From positions 1-64,000 of the forward strand of contig CAZIJC010000006.1 of NCBI GenBank assembly GCA_964539385.1: a stretch of DNA of 64,000 nucleotides, given 5' to 3'. This DNA is from JAUVZF01 sp964539385 (GTDB lineage: Bacteria > Planctomycetota > Phycisphaerae > FEN-1346). A model generated the notes under the pieces. It was not told where the DNA came from and searched no databases. It saw only the letters and a program-made list of their open reading frames with translations. Position numbers and translations under genes: made by a program. Of the stretch, positions 46,808 through 54,385 are shown piece after piece (position 1 is the first letter of the stretch; each line of letters starts with the position of its first letter).

Positions 46808-47377
46808 ATGGCTCTGGCCTACCACGTCATCTTCAGCATGTACGGCTTCTGGCTGCCGAACGACCCGCGCGGGTCGTGGTCCGACTTCGTGGGTTCCTGG
46901 GAACTGTTGCGATGCGGCAAGGCCACCAAGGTCGACACGCGGCGGTCCGTCGCGGGCGTCCCGCACGACGGCCGCGCTCGCCGCGCCGCCAGGCGGGCGC
47001 TCAAGTATCCGCCGGCGACGCTCACAGGCCGGCAGGCCCGGGCCGTCGGGCGCGGCTTTGCACAAGCGACGCGCGAGGGCGCCTACGCCGTCCACGCCTG
47101 CTCCATCCTGCCCGACCACGTGCACCTGGTCGCCCGCCGGCACGCGCGTTCGGTCACACGCATCGTGGGGCACCTCAAAGGCCGAGCGACCCAGCGGCTT
47201 GTCGCCGATGGCCTCTGGCCCGAGGGACGGCCACCCGTGTGGGCGGGGCGCGGCTGGAAGGTGTTCCTCGATACGCCGCAGGACGTGCGCCGGGCCATCG
47301 CGTACGTGGAGGGCAATCCGCTCAAGGAAGGCAAACCTCGCCAGCGCTGGTTGTTTGTGACGCCGTTCGATGGGTGA
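46808..47377 (+). CDS. REP-associated tyrosine transposase (RAYT, Y1 family)
   Basis: A 189-residue single-domain Y1 HUH protein. The metal-binding pair is His104 and His106 in SILPDHVHLVARRH, and the catalytic Tyr is likely Tyr166 in RRAIAYVEGNPLKEG, the Y-x-x-x-N-P motif of IS200/RAYT proteins. The N-terminus AYHVIFSMYGFWLPNDPRG and the segment GHLKGRATQRL are typical of the planctomycete branch. In Escherichia coli the RAYT TnpA-REP nicks and joins single-stranded REP DNA. No inverted terminal repeats of a normal transposon are seen; REP palindromes flank it on both sides, two upstream and four downstream. ATG 46808 is chosen because the family sequence starts there. Confidence 0.88.
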   Translation: MALAYHVIFSMYGFWLPNDPRGSWSDFVGSWELLRCGKATKVDTRRSVAGVPHDGRARRAARRALKYPPATLTGRQARAVGRGFAQATREGAYAVHACSILPDHVHLVARRHARSVTRIVGHLKGRATQRLVADGLWPEGRPPVWAGRGWKVFLDTPQDVRRAIAYVEGNPLKEGKPRQRWLFVTPFDG

Positions 47378-47415
47378 TGTCCGCGCGGGCCAAGCCCATC
47401 GAACGGGGCGAACAA

Positions 47416-47444
47416 CACGCGCCCAGCAAGCTGGGCGGCTAACA
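47416..47444 (-). repeat. REP palindrome, inverted, CCCAGCTTGCTGGG variant
   Basis: Minus orientation: GTTAGCCGC, CCAGCTTGCTGG, GCGCGTG. First REP after the RAYT gene, in opposite orientation to the others around it, and another stem sequence with full pairing. Confidence 0.9.
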
Positions 47445-47483
47445 CGCGCGTGTTGTTCGAAGCGCCAATTCGTGGCGCGCCAT

Positions 47484-47512
47484 GTGTTAGCCGCCCGTAC
47501 GGGCGCGTGCCA
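47484..47512 (+). repeat. REP palindrome, CCCGTACGGG variant
   Basis: TGTTAGCCGC, CCGTACGG, GCGCGTGCCA. Directly adjoins the next copy. Confidence 0.9.
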
Positions 47513-47540
47513 TGTTAGCCGCGGGGCTTGCCCCGCGCGA
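47513..47540 (+). repeat. REP palindrome, tandem copy
   Basis: TGTTAGCCGC, stem GGGGCTTGCCCC, GCGCG, then ATTGAC: the right flank is shorter than in other copies. Confidence 0.9.
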
Positions 47541-47560
47541 TTGACAACACGCGACGTGCC

Positions 47561-47594
47561 GTGTTAGCCGCGGGGCTTGCCCCGCGCGTGCCGT
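47561..47594 (+). repeat. REP palindrome, tandem copy
   Basis: GTGTTAGCCGC, GGGGCTTGCCCC, GCGCGTGCCGTT, identical to the copy before the RAYT gene over the whole core. With neighbouring copies it fills the 318-bp space between RAYT and the LOG gene. Confidence 0.92.
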
Positions 47595-47695
47595 TGGAAC
47601 GAAACTGGACACGCCCCGCCGCGCGCAGTAACCTCTTCGCGGTGCAGGGCGGTGGGCGAGCGGTCGCCCGTCGAGCAGCGGGGAGGACCGGGACG

Positions 47696-48397
47696 ATGAA
47701 CTCGGATTTCTTGGCGCAGGACCCGTGGCGGGTCTTTCGCATCATGGCGGAGTTCGTGGACGGATTCGAGATGATGGCCCGCGTCCCGCCGGGGGTCAGC
47801 GTGTTCGGCTCCGCGCGAGCCGGGCCCGAGCACCCGTACTATCACAAGGCGCAGGAGACGGGCCGCCTCATCGCCGAGGCGGGGTTTGCGGTCATCACCG
47901 GCGCGGGACCCGGCATCATGGAAGCCGCCAACAAGGGCGCCAAGGAAGCCGGCGGCGAAAGCGTCGGACTCAACATCCTCCTGCCCTTCGAGCAGGTGGC
48001 CAACCCGTACCTGACGAAGGTCATCAACTTCCGGTACTTCTTCGTCCGCAAAGTCATGTTCTCGAAGTACGCGACGGGGCTCATCTTCTTCCCCGGCGGG
48101 TTCGGCACGCTCGATGAATTCTTCGATACCGTCACGCTGATCCAGACCGGGAAGATCCACCGCCTGCCGGTCGCCCTGATGGGGACCGATTTCTGGAACG
48201 GGCAACTCGAGTGGATCCGCGAGACGGTCCTCGACCGGTTCGGCCACATCTCGCCGGAGGACCTGGACCTGCTGTACCTGACAGACAACCCGGCCGAAGC
48301 CGTTCGACACATCTGCGAGAACCTCAGCCCCCGCGACCGCCGGGGCTGGCCCGAGTTCGCAAAATGGGACACGCCCGAAGGCAAAGTCATGCCGTAG
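47696..48397 (+). CDS. LOG family Rossmann protein (TIGR00730-like)
   Basis: A 233-residue protein of the lysine-decarboxylase-like fold. PPGVSVFGSARAGPEHPYY (residues 31-49), TGAGPGIMEAANKGA and FFPGGFGTLDEFF (residues 131-143), the PGGxGTxxE motif, identify it. LOG proteins hydrolyse nucleoside monophosphates at the N-glycosidic bond, releasing cytokinin-like bases in plants; bacterial members are nucleotide phosphoribohydrolases. ATG 47696 follows GGGGAGG. The next gene argB starts 84 bp downstream. Confidence 0.9.
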   Translation: MNSDFLAQDPWRVFRIMAEFVDGFEMMARVPPGVSVFGSARAGPEHPYYHKAQETGRLIAEAGFAVITGAGPGIMEAANKGAKEAGGESVGLNILLPFEQVANPYLTKVINFRYFFVRKVMFSKYATGLIFFPGGFGTLDEFFDTVTLIQTGKIHRLPVALMGTDFWNGQLEWIRETVLDRFGHISPEDLDLLYLTDNPAEAVRHICENLSPRDRRGWPEFAKWDTPEGKVMP

Positions 48398-48481
48398 AAC
48401 GTCCGGCCGCTCGCCGCGAAGGTCTTGACCCACCGCCCACCGCCGGTACGATGAACGCAGCATCCTGGTCGGGGCAGCGTC

Positions 48482-49354
48482 ATGGACCACCAACAGCAGG
48501 CCATTGCGAAGGCGGCCGTGCTCATCGAGGCGCTGCCGTACATCCGACGGTTCCGCGGCACCGTTGCGGTCGTCAAACTTGGCGGCTCCTTCATGGACGT
48601 GCCGCAGGACCTGGAGGCCGTCTGCGCCGACATCGCCTTCATGCGGGCCGTCGGCATCCATCCGGTCATCGTGCACGGCGGCGGCAAGGCCATCTCGCGG
48701 GCGATGGAGCAGGCGGGCCTCGCGCCGCGATGGATCGACGGACTCCGCTTCACCGGGCCCGAGGAACTCCGGATCGTCGAGGACGTCCTTGCCAGCGACG
48801 TCAACCGCCAGATCGTGCGCCTTCTGCAAGAGGCCGGCGCCAGGGCCGAGGCTCTCACCACCAAGGGACGCTGCCCCCTGAAGGCCGAACCGATGACCAG
48901 CGCCTCCGGCCGCGACCTCGGCCTCGTCGGCAAGGTGACCCAGGTCGATTCGCTCCTTCTTCGCGGCCTGTGCGACGTGGGTACCGTTCCGGTATGCGCC
49001 CCGCTTGCCCTGGGCCCGGCGGGCGAGAAACTCAACTGCAACGCCGACGAGGCGGCCGGCGCCGTCGCCCGTGCTCTGGCGGCCGAAAAACTCGTCAACG
49101 TCTCCGACACACACGGGATCCGCGCTTCGGCCGACGACGAAGGGAGCCTCCTTTCGCACCTCTCGGAGGCCGACGCCGAGCGGCTGCTCTCTGACGGCGT
49201 CATCACCGGCGGCATGATCCCGAAGGTCCGGACGCTGCTCGAAGCGCTCAAAGGCGGCGTCAAGAAGTGCCACGTCGTCTCCGGCCGCGTCCCCCACTCG
49301 CTCCTCCTTGAAATCTACACCGACCGCGGCGTCGGCACCGAGATCGTGCCGTAA
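48482..49354 (+). CDS. argB: Acetylglutamate kinase
   Basis: A 290-residue amino-acid kinase. VAVVKLGGSFMDVPQDLEAV (residues 29-48) is the ATP-binding start, VIVHGGGKAISRAMEQAGL is the substrate loop, and LNCNADEAAGAVARAL with GGMIPKVRTLLEALKGGVKK completes the site. It phosphorylates N-acetylglutamate in arginine synthesis. The N-terminal helix (residues 1-25) may indicate the arginine-sensitive hexameric form, since such a helix links dimers. No other arg gene is in the window. Confidence 0.95.
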   Translation: MDHQQQAIAKAAVLIEALPYIRRFRGTVAVVKLGGSFMDVPQDLEAVCADIAFMRAVGIHPVIVHGGGKAISRAMEQAGLAPRWIDGLRFTGPEELRIVEDVLASDVNRQIVRLLQEAGARAEALTTKGRCPLKAEPMTSASGRDLGLVGKVTQVDSLLLRGLCDVGTVPVCAPLALGPAGEKLNCNADEAAGAVARALAAEKLVNVSDTHGIRASADDEGSLLSHLSEADAERLLSDGVITGGMIPKVRTLLEALKGGVKKCHVVSGRVPHSLLLEIYTDRGVGTEIVP

Positions 49355-49420
49355 GCCATTCCGGAACAGAGCCGCGACCGCGAGGGAGCGGGCCGTTCCG
49401 CGGCGCAGCAGGGCGTTCGC

Positions 49421-49684
49421 ATGTTTATCCCTATAATCTTCGGCGTCAGCGACAAGCGCCACCCGCTGGCCCATGGCGTGCGGCACGGGTGCCCGTTGTG
49501 CGCCATGGAAACGCCGCATCACCTCGTCGAGGTCCGCCGCCAACTGTCCCTCTTTTTCATCCCCGTCTGGCGCTGGAACAAGCGGCCGATCCTCGTCTGC
49601 AACGTGTGCGGGAACACGGAACCGATCTCGCCGGAAGAGGCCGAGGAGATCCGCCGCAGGAGACCGGACCACCCGAATACGTAG
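49421..49684 (+). CDS. Small zinc-ribbon protein
   Basis: An 87-residue protein with GCPLCAMETPHHLVEV and LVCNVCGNTEPIS, two CxxC pairs about 35 residues apart that probably bind one zinc. A hydrophobic stretch LSLFFIPVWRWN lies between, as in small planctomycete and actinobacterial zinc-ribbon proteins associated with membranes. ATG 49421 opens MFIPIIFGVSDKRHP; the ribosome site is weak. It precedes a membrane protein by 35 bp. Function unknown. Confidence 0.75.
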   Translation: MFIPIIFGVSDKRHPLAHGVRHGCPLCAMETPHHLVEVRRQLSLFFIPVWRWNKRPILVCNVCGNTEPISPEEAEEIRRRRPDHPNT

Positions 49685-49719
49685 ACCATCTGCGGCGTAG
49701 TGATGATGCGGAGGGAACA

Positions 49720-50664
49720 ATGACTTCGGAGAAGGAACCGTTTCAACTTGAACCGCAGGACGAGATTGCCGCCGAGCCGGTAGGCACGCGCCCGCCGGGC
49801 GAGGGGCGCGCCGGTGCGGGCGCGCTGCTTACGGCGGGGCTGCGCTTGCTCCGCCTGCACGGGCTGCGGGCGTTTGGCTTCGCGCTCCTTGTGGCCTTTA
49901 CCTCAGCGGGTGTGTTGGAGGTCCTCCAGTGGATGGCGTTGGCCGTACTGGCAGTGATGGAAGAGACACCCCTGTGGTGGCTGTTCTACGACGTCTCCCT
50001 CTTGGTCTTGTTGGTGGCCGTGACCGCACTTCGTGTAGGGTACGCTTGCATGATGTTGAGGTTGCTGCAGGGTCAAAAGGCGGGGGTGGTAGGGTTGTTC
50101 GCTGCGTATAGAAGTGGCCGTCTGTGGTTCACGGTGACAGCTGCAGGTGGTGTGGCATTCCTCGGGCCGACGCTCTTTCGGCAAGTCTGGCAACATGTGC
50201 CGTGGCAGCACGTCGCTCCCGCCCTCGACCCGGAGGCGCCCATCGCCCAGTTGATCGAGCAGATTCAGCGCATCGCATGGCTGCGTCATGAACTCCTTAC
50301 AGTGGTCTCCATTCTCGTGTTCGTCCCCGTCGCGTGGGCCGGGCTGATGGCGATCGTCTCCCGGCAGTCTTGGTGGGAGGCGCTTGCCCGCAGCGCCCGC
50401 CTCGCCTTCGCCCACTGGCGCCTGGCGCTGGCCTTCGTCGTCGTCGTGGTTGCGTGTACCTTCCTGCCTTACCTGGCTTCGCCATTCGCATGGGGGATTC
50501 GTGACTTGTCCGGTTCGAGCGGAATTGTGATGAGTTGGCTCTTCATTCTTGCCTCAGTAGTCCTCGGTGCGTTCTGGCTCCTGTTCGAGTCGGTTGCCCT
50601 TGTCGTAGTGTATCGCGAGATGGTCTGGCGCGAGCGGCTGGCGGCGGAGTGTAACGCGCCATAG
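49720..50664 (+). CDS. Multi-spanning membrane protein of unknown function
   Basis: A 314-residue protein with about six hydrophobic helices: FGFALLVAFTSAGVLEVLQW (residues 52-71), VSLLVLLVAVTALRVGYAC, WFTVTAAGGVAFLGPTLF, LLTVVSILVFVPVAWAGLMA, LALAFVVVVVACTFLPYLA and SWLFILASVVLGAFWLLFE. The first 35 residues are hydrophilic and acidic. No family is recognised, although this pattern is seen in DUF-type permease-like proteins. ATG 49720 follows GGAGGGAAC. The gene uses more T and A at third positions than argB or purN. Confidence 0.75.
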   Translation: MTSEKEPFQLEPQDEIAAEPVGTRPPGEGRAGAGALLTAGLRLLRLHGLRAFGFALLVAFTSAGVLEVLQWMALAVLAVMEETPLWWLFYDVSLLVLLVAVTALRVGYACMMLRLLQGQKAGVVGLFAAYRSGRLWFTVTAAGGVAFLGPTLFRQVWQHVPWQHVAPALDPEAPIAQLIEQIQRIAWLRHELLTVVSILVFVPVAWAGLMAIVSRQSWWEALARSARLAFAHWRLALAFVVVVVACTFLPYLASPFAWGIRDLSGSSGIVMSWLFILASVVLGAFWLLFESVALVVVYREMVWRERLAAECNAP

Positions 50665-50747
50665 GTTGGTCTGGTGGCGCGGTCGGACGAAGCGTCAGCC
50701 GGTGATGCACGGGAGGCTGACCCCGTTCCTCCCCTCCCCCCTCTTCC

Positions 50748-50822
50748 CCCAATGGTTTACCATTGGCAAGGCCCAGTTGTGAAAGACTTCACAAGCGGGG
50801 CTTCCAACCCCAAGGGGTTGGG
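50748..50822. repeat. 75-bp interspersed repeat, copy 1
   Basis: Begins CCCAATGGTTTACCATTGG (palindrome CCAATGGT/ACCATTGG), has TGTGAAAGACTTCACAA inside, and ends CCAACCCCAAGGGGTTGGG, itself palindromic. The second copy is 203 bp downstream in the same orientation. Confidence 0.85.
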
Positions 50823-50950
50823 AAGTGGTGGGGGCCGACCGCGGGGCCGAAGCAGCGCGCCTCGTGTGCCACCACGCAGCACGCCGAGCACGTGCCAGGG
50901 TTGCGGTGCACCACAGCCCGACGCCAGCCCTTCCGCTCCCCTTTTCCCGT

Positions 50951-51025
50951 CCCAATGGTCTACCATTGGCAAGCCCGTACCGTGAAAGATTTCATAAGCC
51001 TGCCTTCCAACCTCAAGGGGTTGGG
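50951..51025. repeat. 75-bp interspersed repeat, copy 2
   Basis: CCCAATGGTCTACCATTGG, GTGAAAGATTTCATAAG and CCAACCTCAAGGGGTTGGG match copy 1 in order and length at roughly 80% identity. The end palindromes are conserved better than the middle. Confidence 0.85.
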
Positions 51026-51229
51026 GGGGTGGTGAGGGTTGGGGAAATGAGGGGCGTGTTGCTGGCGGAGGTGGGCCTCTACCTCGAGCCGAGGAGAGAG
51101 GCGCGGGGTGCCATGCTTTCGCTGGCGAAAGCCTGTGCGAACGCGAGGCACACGTGTTGGCGGCGCCGCTTGATTCCCGTCTCGAAAAGCCGTACCCTCG
51201 TGGCCGTCACGATCCGAGAAAGGGCGGCC

Positions 51230-51874
51230 ATGCCAACACCCCTCAGACTCGGCGTCCTGCTCTCCGGCGGCGGCCGGACGCTCGAGAACATCCTGGCCGA
51301 GATCGACGGCGGACTCCTGGCCAATCTGGCCGAGGTCACCCTCGTCATCGCCTCGCGGCCGGGGATTCGCGGCATCGAGGTCGGCCGGAAGGCGGGCGTG
51401 CCCGTCCACCTGGTTCGCCGCAAGGAGTTCGAGAACGTTGGGGCGTATTCGCAGGCGATGGTCAAGATTCTCGACGAGGCCGAGGTCGACCTCGTGTGCC
51501 TGGCCGGATTCCTCTCGTACTGGATCCTGCCCGACCGCTATCTCGGCCGCGTGATGAACATCCACCCGGCCCTTTTGCCGTCGTTCGGCGGCACGGGGAT
51601 GTACGGCCATCACGTGCACGAGGCGGTGCTGGCGCGGGGCGGCAAGGTCTCGGGCTGCACGGTCCATTTCGTGAACAACGAGTACGACGCGGGGCCCATC
51701 ATCCTGCAGCGGGCGGTGCCGGCCTTCGCCGAAGACACGCCCGACACGCTGGCCGCCCGCGTTTTCCGCGAGGAATGCATCGCGTACCCGGAGGCGATCC
51801 GCCTCTTTGCCGAGGGGCGGCTGCGAATCGACGGCCAGGTCGTTCACGTCGAGGACCCGAACCATCAGCCGTAG
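51230..51874 (+). CDS. purN: Phosphoribosylglycinamide formyltransferase
   Basis: A 214-residue GART. LGVLLSGGGRTLENILAEID (residues 7-26) is the N-terminal nucleotide loop, CLAGFLSYWILPDRYLGRV precedes MNIHPALLPSFGGTGMYG, the block with the catalytic Asn-x-His, and TVHFVNNEYDAGPIILQ carries the catalytic Asp. It transfers formyl from 10-formyl-THF to GAR in purine synthesis. ATG 51230 has a short GAAAGGG upstream. Together with pabB and pabC it forms a folate/one-carbon-linked group; pabB starts 48 bp later. Confidence 0.93.
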   Translation: MPTPLRLGVLLSGGGRTLENILAEIDGGLLANLAEVTLVIASRPGIRGIEVGRKAGVPVHLVRRKEFENVGAYSQAMVKILDEAEVDLVCLAGFLSYWILPDRYLGRVMNIHPALLPSFGGTGMYGHHVHEAVLARGGKVSGCTVHFVNNEYDAGPIILQRAVPAFAEDTPDTLAARVFREECIAYPEAIRLFAEGRLRIDGQVVHVEDPNHQP

Positions 51875-51922
51875 GGTGGGTGCTTTGCATCCACGCGGCA
51901 TATCACGGGAGTCGATCCGCCC

Positions 51923-53410
51923 ATGAGCCGCACCGGCGCCTTGCACGGTTTCGCGATTCGCTCTGCGGTGTGTCCGGTCCCGTGGCCGGCCGACGTGGAG
52001 GCGGTGTTCGCGCCCCTGGCCGACCGTCGCAACCCCGTGTGGCTCGACAGCGCTGCCGGGCCGCCGCACTTGGCGCGGTGGAGCGTCCTGGCGGCCGAGC
52101 CGTCGGCGGTCCTGGTGCATCAGGGCGACGTGACACGACTGCTGGAGCCGGGCGGCCGCGTCCGGATGGAGGTGGCGCACGACCCGTTCGCGGCGCTTCG
52201 CGACGCGCTGGCGGCGGTGCGGATCGAGGCGGCAGGCGCGGCAGGCACGCTGCCGTTCGGACCCGGCCTCTACGGCTACTTCGCCTACGACTTAGGGTTC
52301 TACGTGGAGCCGACGTCGGGTCTTTCGCCCCGCCGCGACATCGCCCTGCCGGACCTGTGGCTGGGGCTGTACGAGACGGTCCTGGTGCTCGATCACCGGG
52401 ACGAGCAGGCGTATCTCGTGGGCGCCGACGGGCCGCCGGCCAAGGCGCTGCGCCGCGCGCTTCACGTTAGCCGCGGGACTTGCCCCGCGCGCGACACCCG
52501 GCCCAAAGTGCGCGACGCCGGGGCCCTGCACTGTAACTTCAGCCGTGACGGCTACTTACGTGCCGTAGCCCGTGCCCGCGACTATATCGCCGCCGGCGAC
52601 ATCTTTCAGGTAAACCTGAGCCGCCGGTTCACCGTGGCGCGCGAGCCGCGCACCGACCGGCCGGGGCACGCCTACCAGCGGCCGAGCGACCTGTACCTTC
52701 GGCTGCGGCGATACAATCCCGCGCCGTATGCGGCCTACGTCGGCCTCGGACAGGGGCGGGCGGTCCTGTCGAGCAGCCCGGAACTGTTCCTCGACCTGGC
52801 GGGCGGGCGGGTCGTCACGCGGCCGATCAAGGGCACCAGGCCGCGGCAACCGGAGGGCGACACCGGCGCGACGGCGTTCAACCGCCGCATGGCCGACGCC
52901 CTTCTCGCCGCCGAAAAGGACAAGGCCGAACTCGTCATGATCGTCGACCTGGAGCGAAACGACATCGGCCGCGTCTGCTCCTACGGCACCGTCCGCGTGA
53001 CCGACCCGCGCGCCCTGGAGGCCTACGCCGCCGTCTTTCACACCGTCGCGACGGTCGAGGGCCGCTTGCACCCGGGCCGCGACGTGACCGACCTCGTGAA
53101 GGCGACCTTCCCCGGCGGCTCGATCACCGGCGCGCCGAAGGTGCGGGCGATGCAGATCATCGCCCAACTCGAACCCACACGACGCAGCGTCTATACGGGC
53201 GCCATCGGGTATGTGGCCCCGCCGACCGACGACGAGCCGGCCGGACGCTGTGCACTGAACATCGTCATCCGGACGCTCCTTACGGCCGGGCCGAAGGTGC
53301 ACCTTCAGGTGGGCGGCGGGGTGGTCGCCGACTCGGAGCCCGAGGCCGAGTTCGACGAGACCAACGACAAGGCCCGCGCGCTTCTCGCAGCCCTCGGGCT
53401 GACGGCGTAA
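51923..53410 (+). CDS. pabB: Aminodeoxychorismate synthase component I
   Basis: A 495-residue chorismate-binding enzyme. The N-terminal part (residues 1-180) resembles the TrpE/PabB N-domain (YGYFAYDLGFYVEP). The catalytic domain starts SRDGYLRAVARARDYIAAGD and has DIFQVNLSRRF, RPIKGTRPR, ELVMIVDLERNDIGRVC and FPGGSITGAPKVRAMQI. It makes 4-amino-4-deoxychorismate for folate from chorismate with ammonia from a PabA-type partner not in the window. TrpE is the alternative, but the adjacent pabC-like gene favours PabB. A REP palindrome is read through in frame at about residues 181-190, giving HVSRGTCPARD in the linker between the two domains. Confidence 0.9.
   Translation: MSRTGALHGFAIRSAVCPVPWPADVEAVFAPLADRRNPVWLDSAAGPPHLARWSVLAAEPSAVLVHQGDVTRLLEPGGRVRMEVAHDPFAALRDALAAVRIEAAGAAGTLPFGPGLYGYFAYDLGFYVEPTSGLSPRRDIALPDLWLGLYETVLVLDHRDEQAYLVGADGPPAKALRRALHVSRGTCPARDTRPKVRDAGALHCNFSRDGYLRAVARARDYIAAGDIFQVNLSRRFTVAREPRTDRPGHAYQRPSDLYLRLRRYNPAPYAAYVGLGQGRAVLSSSPELFLDLAGGRVVTRPIKGTRPRQPEGDTGATAFNRRMADALLAAEKDKAELVMIVDLERNDIGRVCSYGTVRVTDPRALEAYAAVFHTVATVEGRLHPGRDVTDLVKATFPGGSITGAPKVRAMQIIAQLEPTRRSVYTGAIGYVAPPTDDEPAGRCALNIVIRTLLTAGPKVHLQVGGGVVADSEPEAEFDETNDKARALLAALGLTA
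52464..52492 (+). repeat. REP palindrome inside pabB
   Basis: ACGTTAGCCGC, stem GGGACTTGCCCC, GCGCGCG. One mismatch at the stem apex. It lies wholly in the coding sequence without a stop in the used frame. Confidence 0.9.
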
Positions 53411-53429
53411 CGGGAAAGGCCAAGGCGAA

Positions 53430-54317
53430 ATGCCCGACACACGAGTGATGTACGTTGCCGGCGACTACGTCCCGATGGCCGAGGCCCGCGTCTCGGCGCT
53501 TGACGCAGGCCTCTTGCTGGGGGCGGGCCTGTTCGAAACGCTCAGGACCTACGCCGGGGCGCCGTTCCGGCTTGGGGCGCACCTCGGGCGCCTGCGCGAA
53601 AGCGGCAATGTCCTGCGGATCTTCGTCCGGGAGACCGACGGCGAGATAGCCGGGATCATCGACCACCTCGTCGAGGCGAATCCCGGTCTATCGGCCGAGG
53701 CGCGGCTGCGGATCACGGCCACACGCGGCGCGCTCGAGGCCGGCCTCCAGGACGATGAGGCGCCGCCCGCCACGCTACTCGTTACGGCCGGGCCGATGAC
53801 GCCGTATCCGGCGGAGTTCTACGAGACCGGCGCGACGGTCGTCGTCTCCGACATCCGCGTCAACGAGTCCGACCCGACCACGTACCACAAGACGACCGGC
53901 TACATGGCGAACCTGCTGGCGCTGCGCGACGCCCACCGCGCGCGGGCGGCCGAGGCCTTCCGGTTCAACACGAAGAATCGCCTGGCAGAGGGCGCCATCT
54001 CGAACGTCTTTCTCGTCCGCAACGGCCGCCTGCTGACGCCGCCCGTGGAGGACGGCCTCTTGCCGGGCATCACGCGGGCGGCCGTTCTGGAACTCGCGGC
54101 CGAGGTGGATGTGCCGGCCGAGCAGCGGACCCTGACGGTCCACGACCTCATGGAAGCCGACGAGGTGTTCCTCACGAACTCGATCATGGAGGTCATGCCG
54201 GTCGTCCGCGTCGAGGCCCGCGAGATCGGCGGCGGCAAGCCCGGCCCCGTCACGCAAGCGCTCGCCGGCGCCTACCGCGCCCTGGTGGCCCGCGAGACGG
54301 GTGCTTCCCGGCCGTAA
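53430..54317 (+). CDS. pabC: Class IV aminotransferase (probable aminodeoxychorismate lyase)
   Basis: A 295-residue PLP enzyme of fold type IV. VSALDAGLLLGAGLFETLR (residues 24-42) is the family opening, TYHKTTGYMANLLALRDAHR carries the PLP lysine (YHKTTGY), and NRLAEGAISNVFLVRNGRL with GLLPGITRAAVLELA complete the site. It may be aminodeoxychorismate lyase, releasing pyruvate to give 4-aminobenzoate, or a branched-chain/D-amino-acid transaminase; the adjacency to pabB (19 bp apart) favours the first. The length is a little long for PabC. Confidence 0.85.
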   Translation: MPDTRVMYVAGDYVPMAEARVSALDAGLLLGAGLFETLRTYAGAPFRLGAHLGRLRESGNVLRIFVRETDGEIAGIIDHLVEANPGLSAEARLRITATRGALEAGLQDDEAPPATLLVTAGPMTPYPAEFYETGATVVVSDIRVNESDPTTYHKTTGYMANLLALRDAHRARAAEAFRFNTKNRLAEGAISNVFLVRNGRLLTPPVEDGLLPGITRAAVLELAAEVDVPAEQRTLTVHDLMEADEVFLTNSIMEVMPVVRVEAREIGGGKPGPVTQALAGAYRALVARETGASRP

Positions 54318-54320
54318 GGC

Positions 54321-54340
54321 AAGTTTTCGGGCGAAAACTT
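54321..54340. terminator. Palindrome AAGTTTTCG/GG/CGAAAACTT
   Basis: A perfect 9-bp stem just after pabC, with a short T-rich run after it. Possible terminator of the purN-pabB-pabC unit. Confidence 0.5.
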
Positions 54341-54365
54341 TACTTGGTGGGGCGTGCCCGCGCGT

Positions 54366-54385
54366 AAGTAAAGCCGGCTTTACTT
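54366..54385. terminator. Palindrome AAGTAAAGCC/GGCTTTACTT
   Basis: A perfect 20-base palindrome overlapping the last codons and stop of the minus-strand lipoprotein gene, between convergent genes. Possibly bidirectional, though the T runs are short. Confidence 0.45.

Larger units (their letters stand above)
50665..51229. other. 565-bp non-coding region carrying two 75-bp repeats
   Basis: Between the membrane protein and purN I see no gene. Apparent short frames here (such as MVYHWQGPVVKDF) are translations of a repeat unit that occurs twice. The rest is C/T-rich and GC-rich filler with no clear promoter. Confidence 0.75.

Noticed and set aside
47416..47594. REP cluster as a CRISPR or an att site array
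   Set aside because: Repeats vary in stem and orientation and spacers are short and irregular; the RAYT nearby explains them better.
50674..51035. Short open frames reading MVYHWQGPVVKDF and MVYHWQARTVKDF as genes
   Set aside because: They are translations of a duplicated non-coding repeat with palindromic ends, without ribosome sites.
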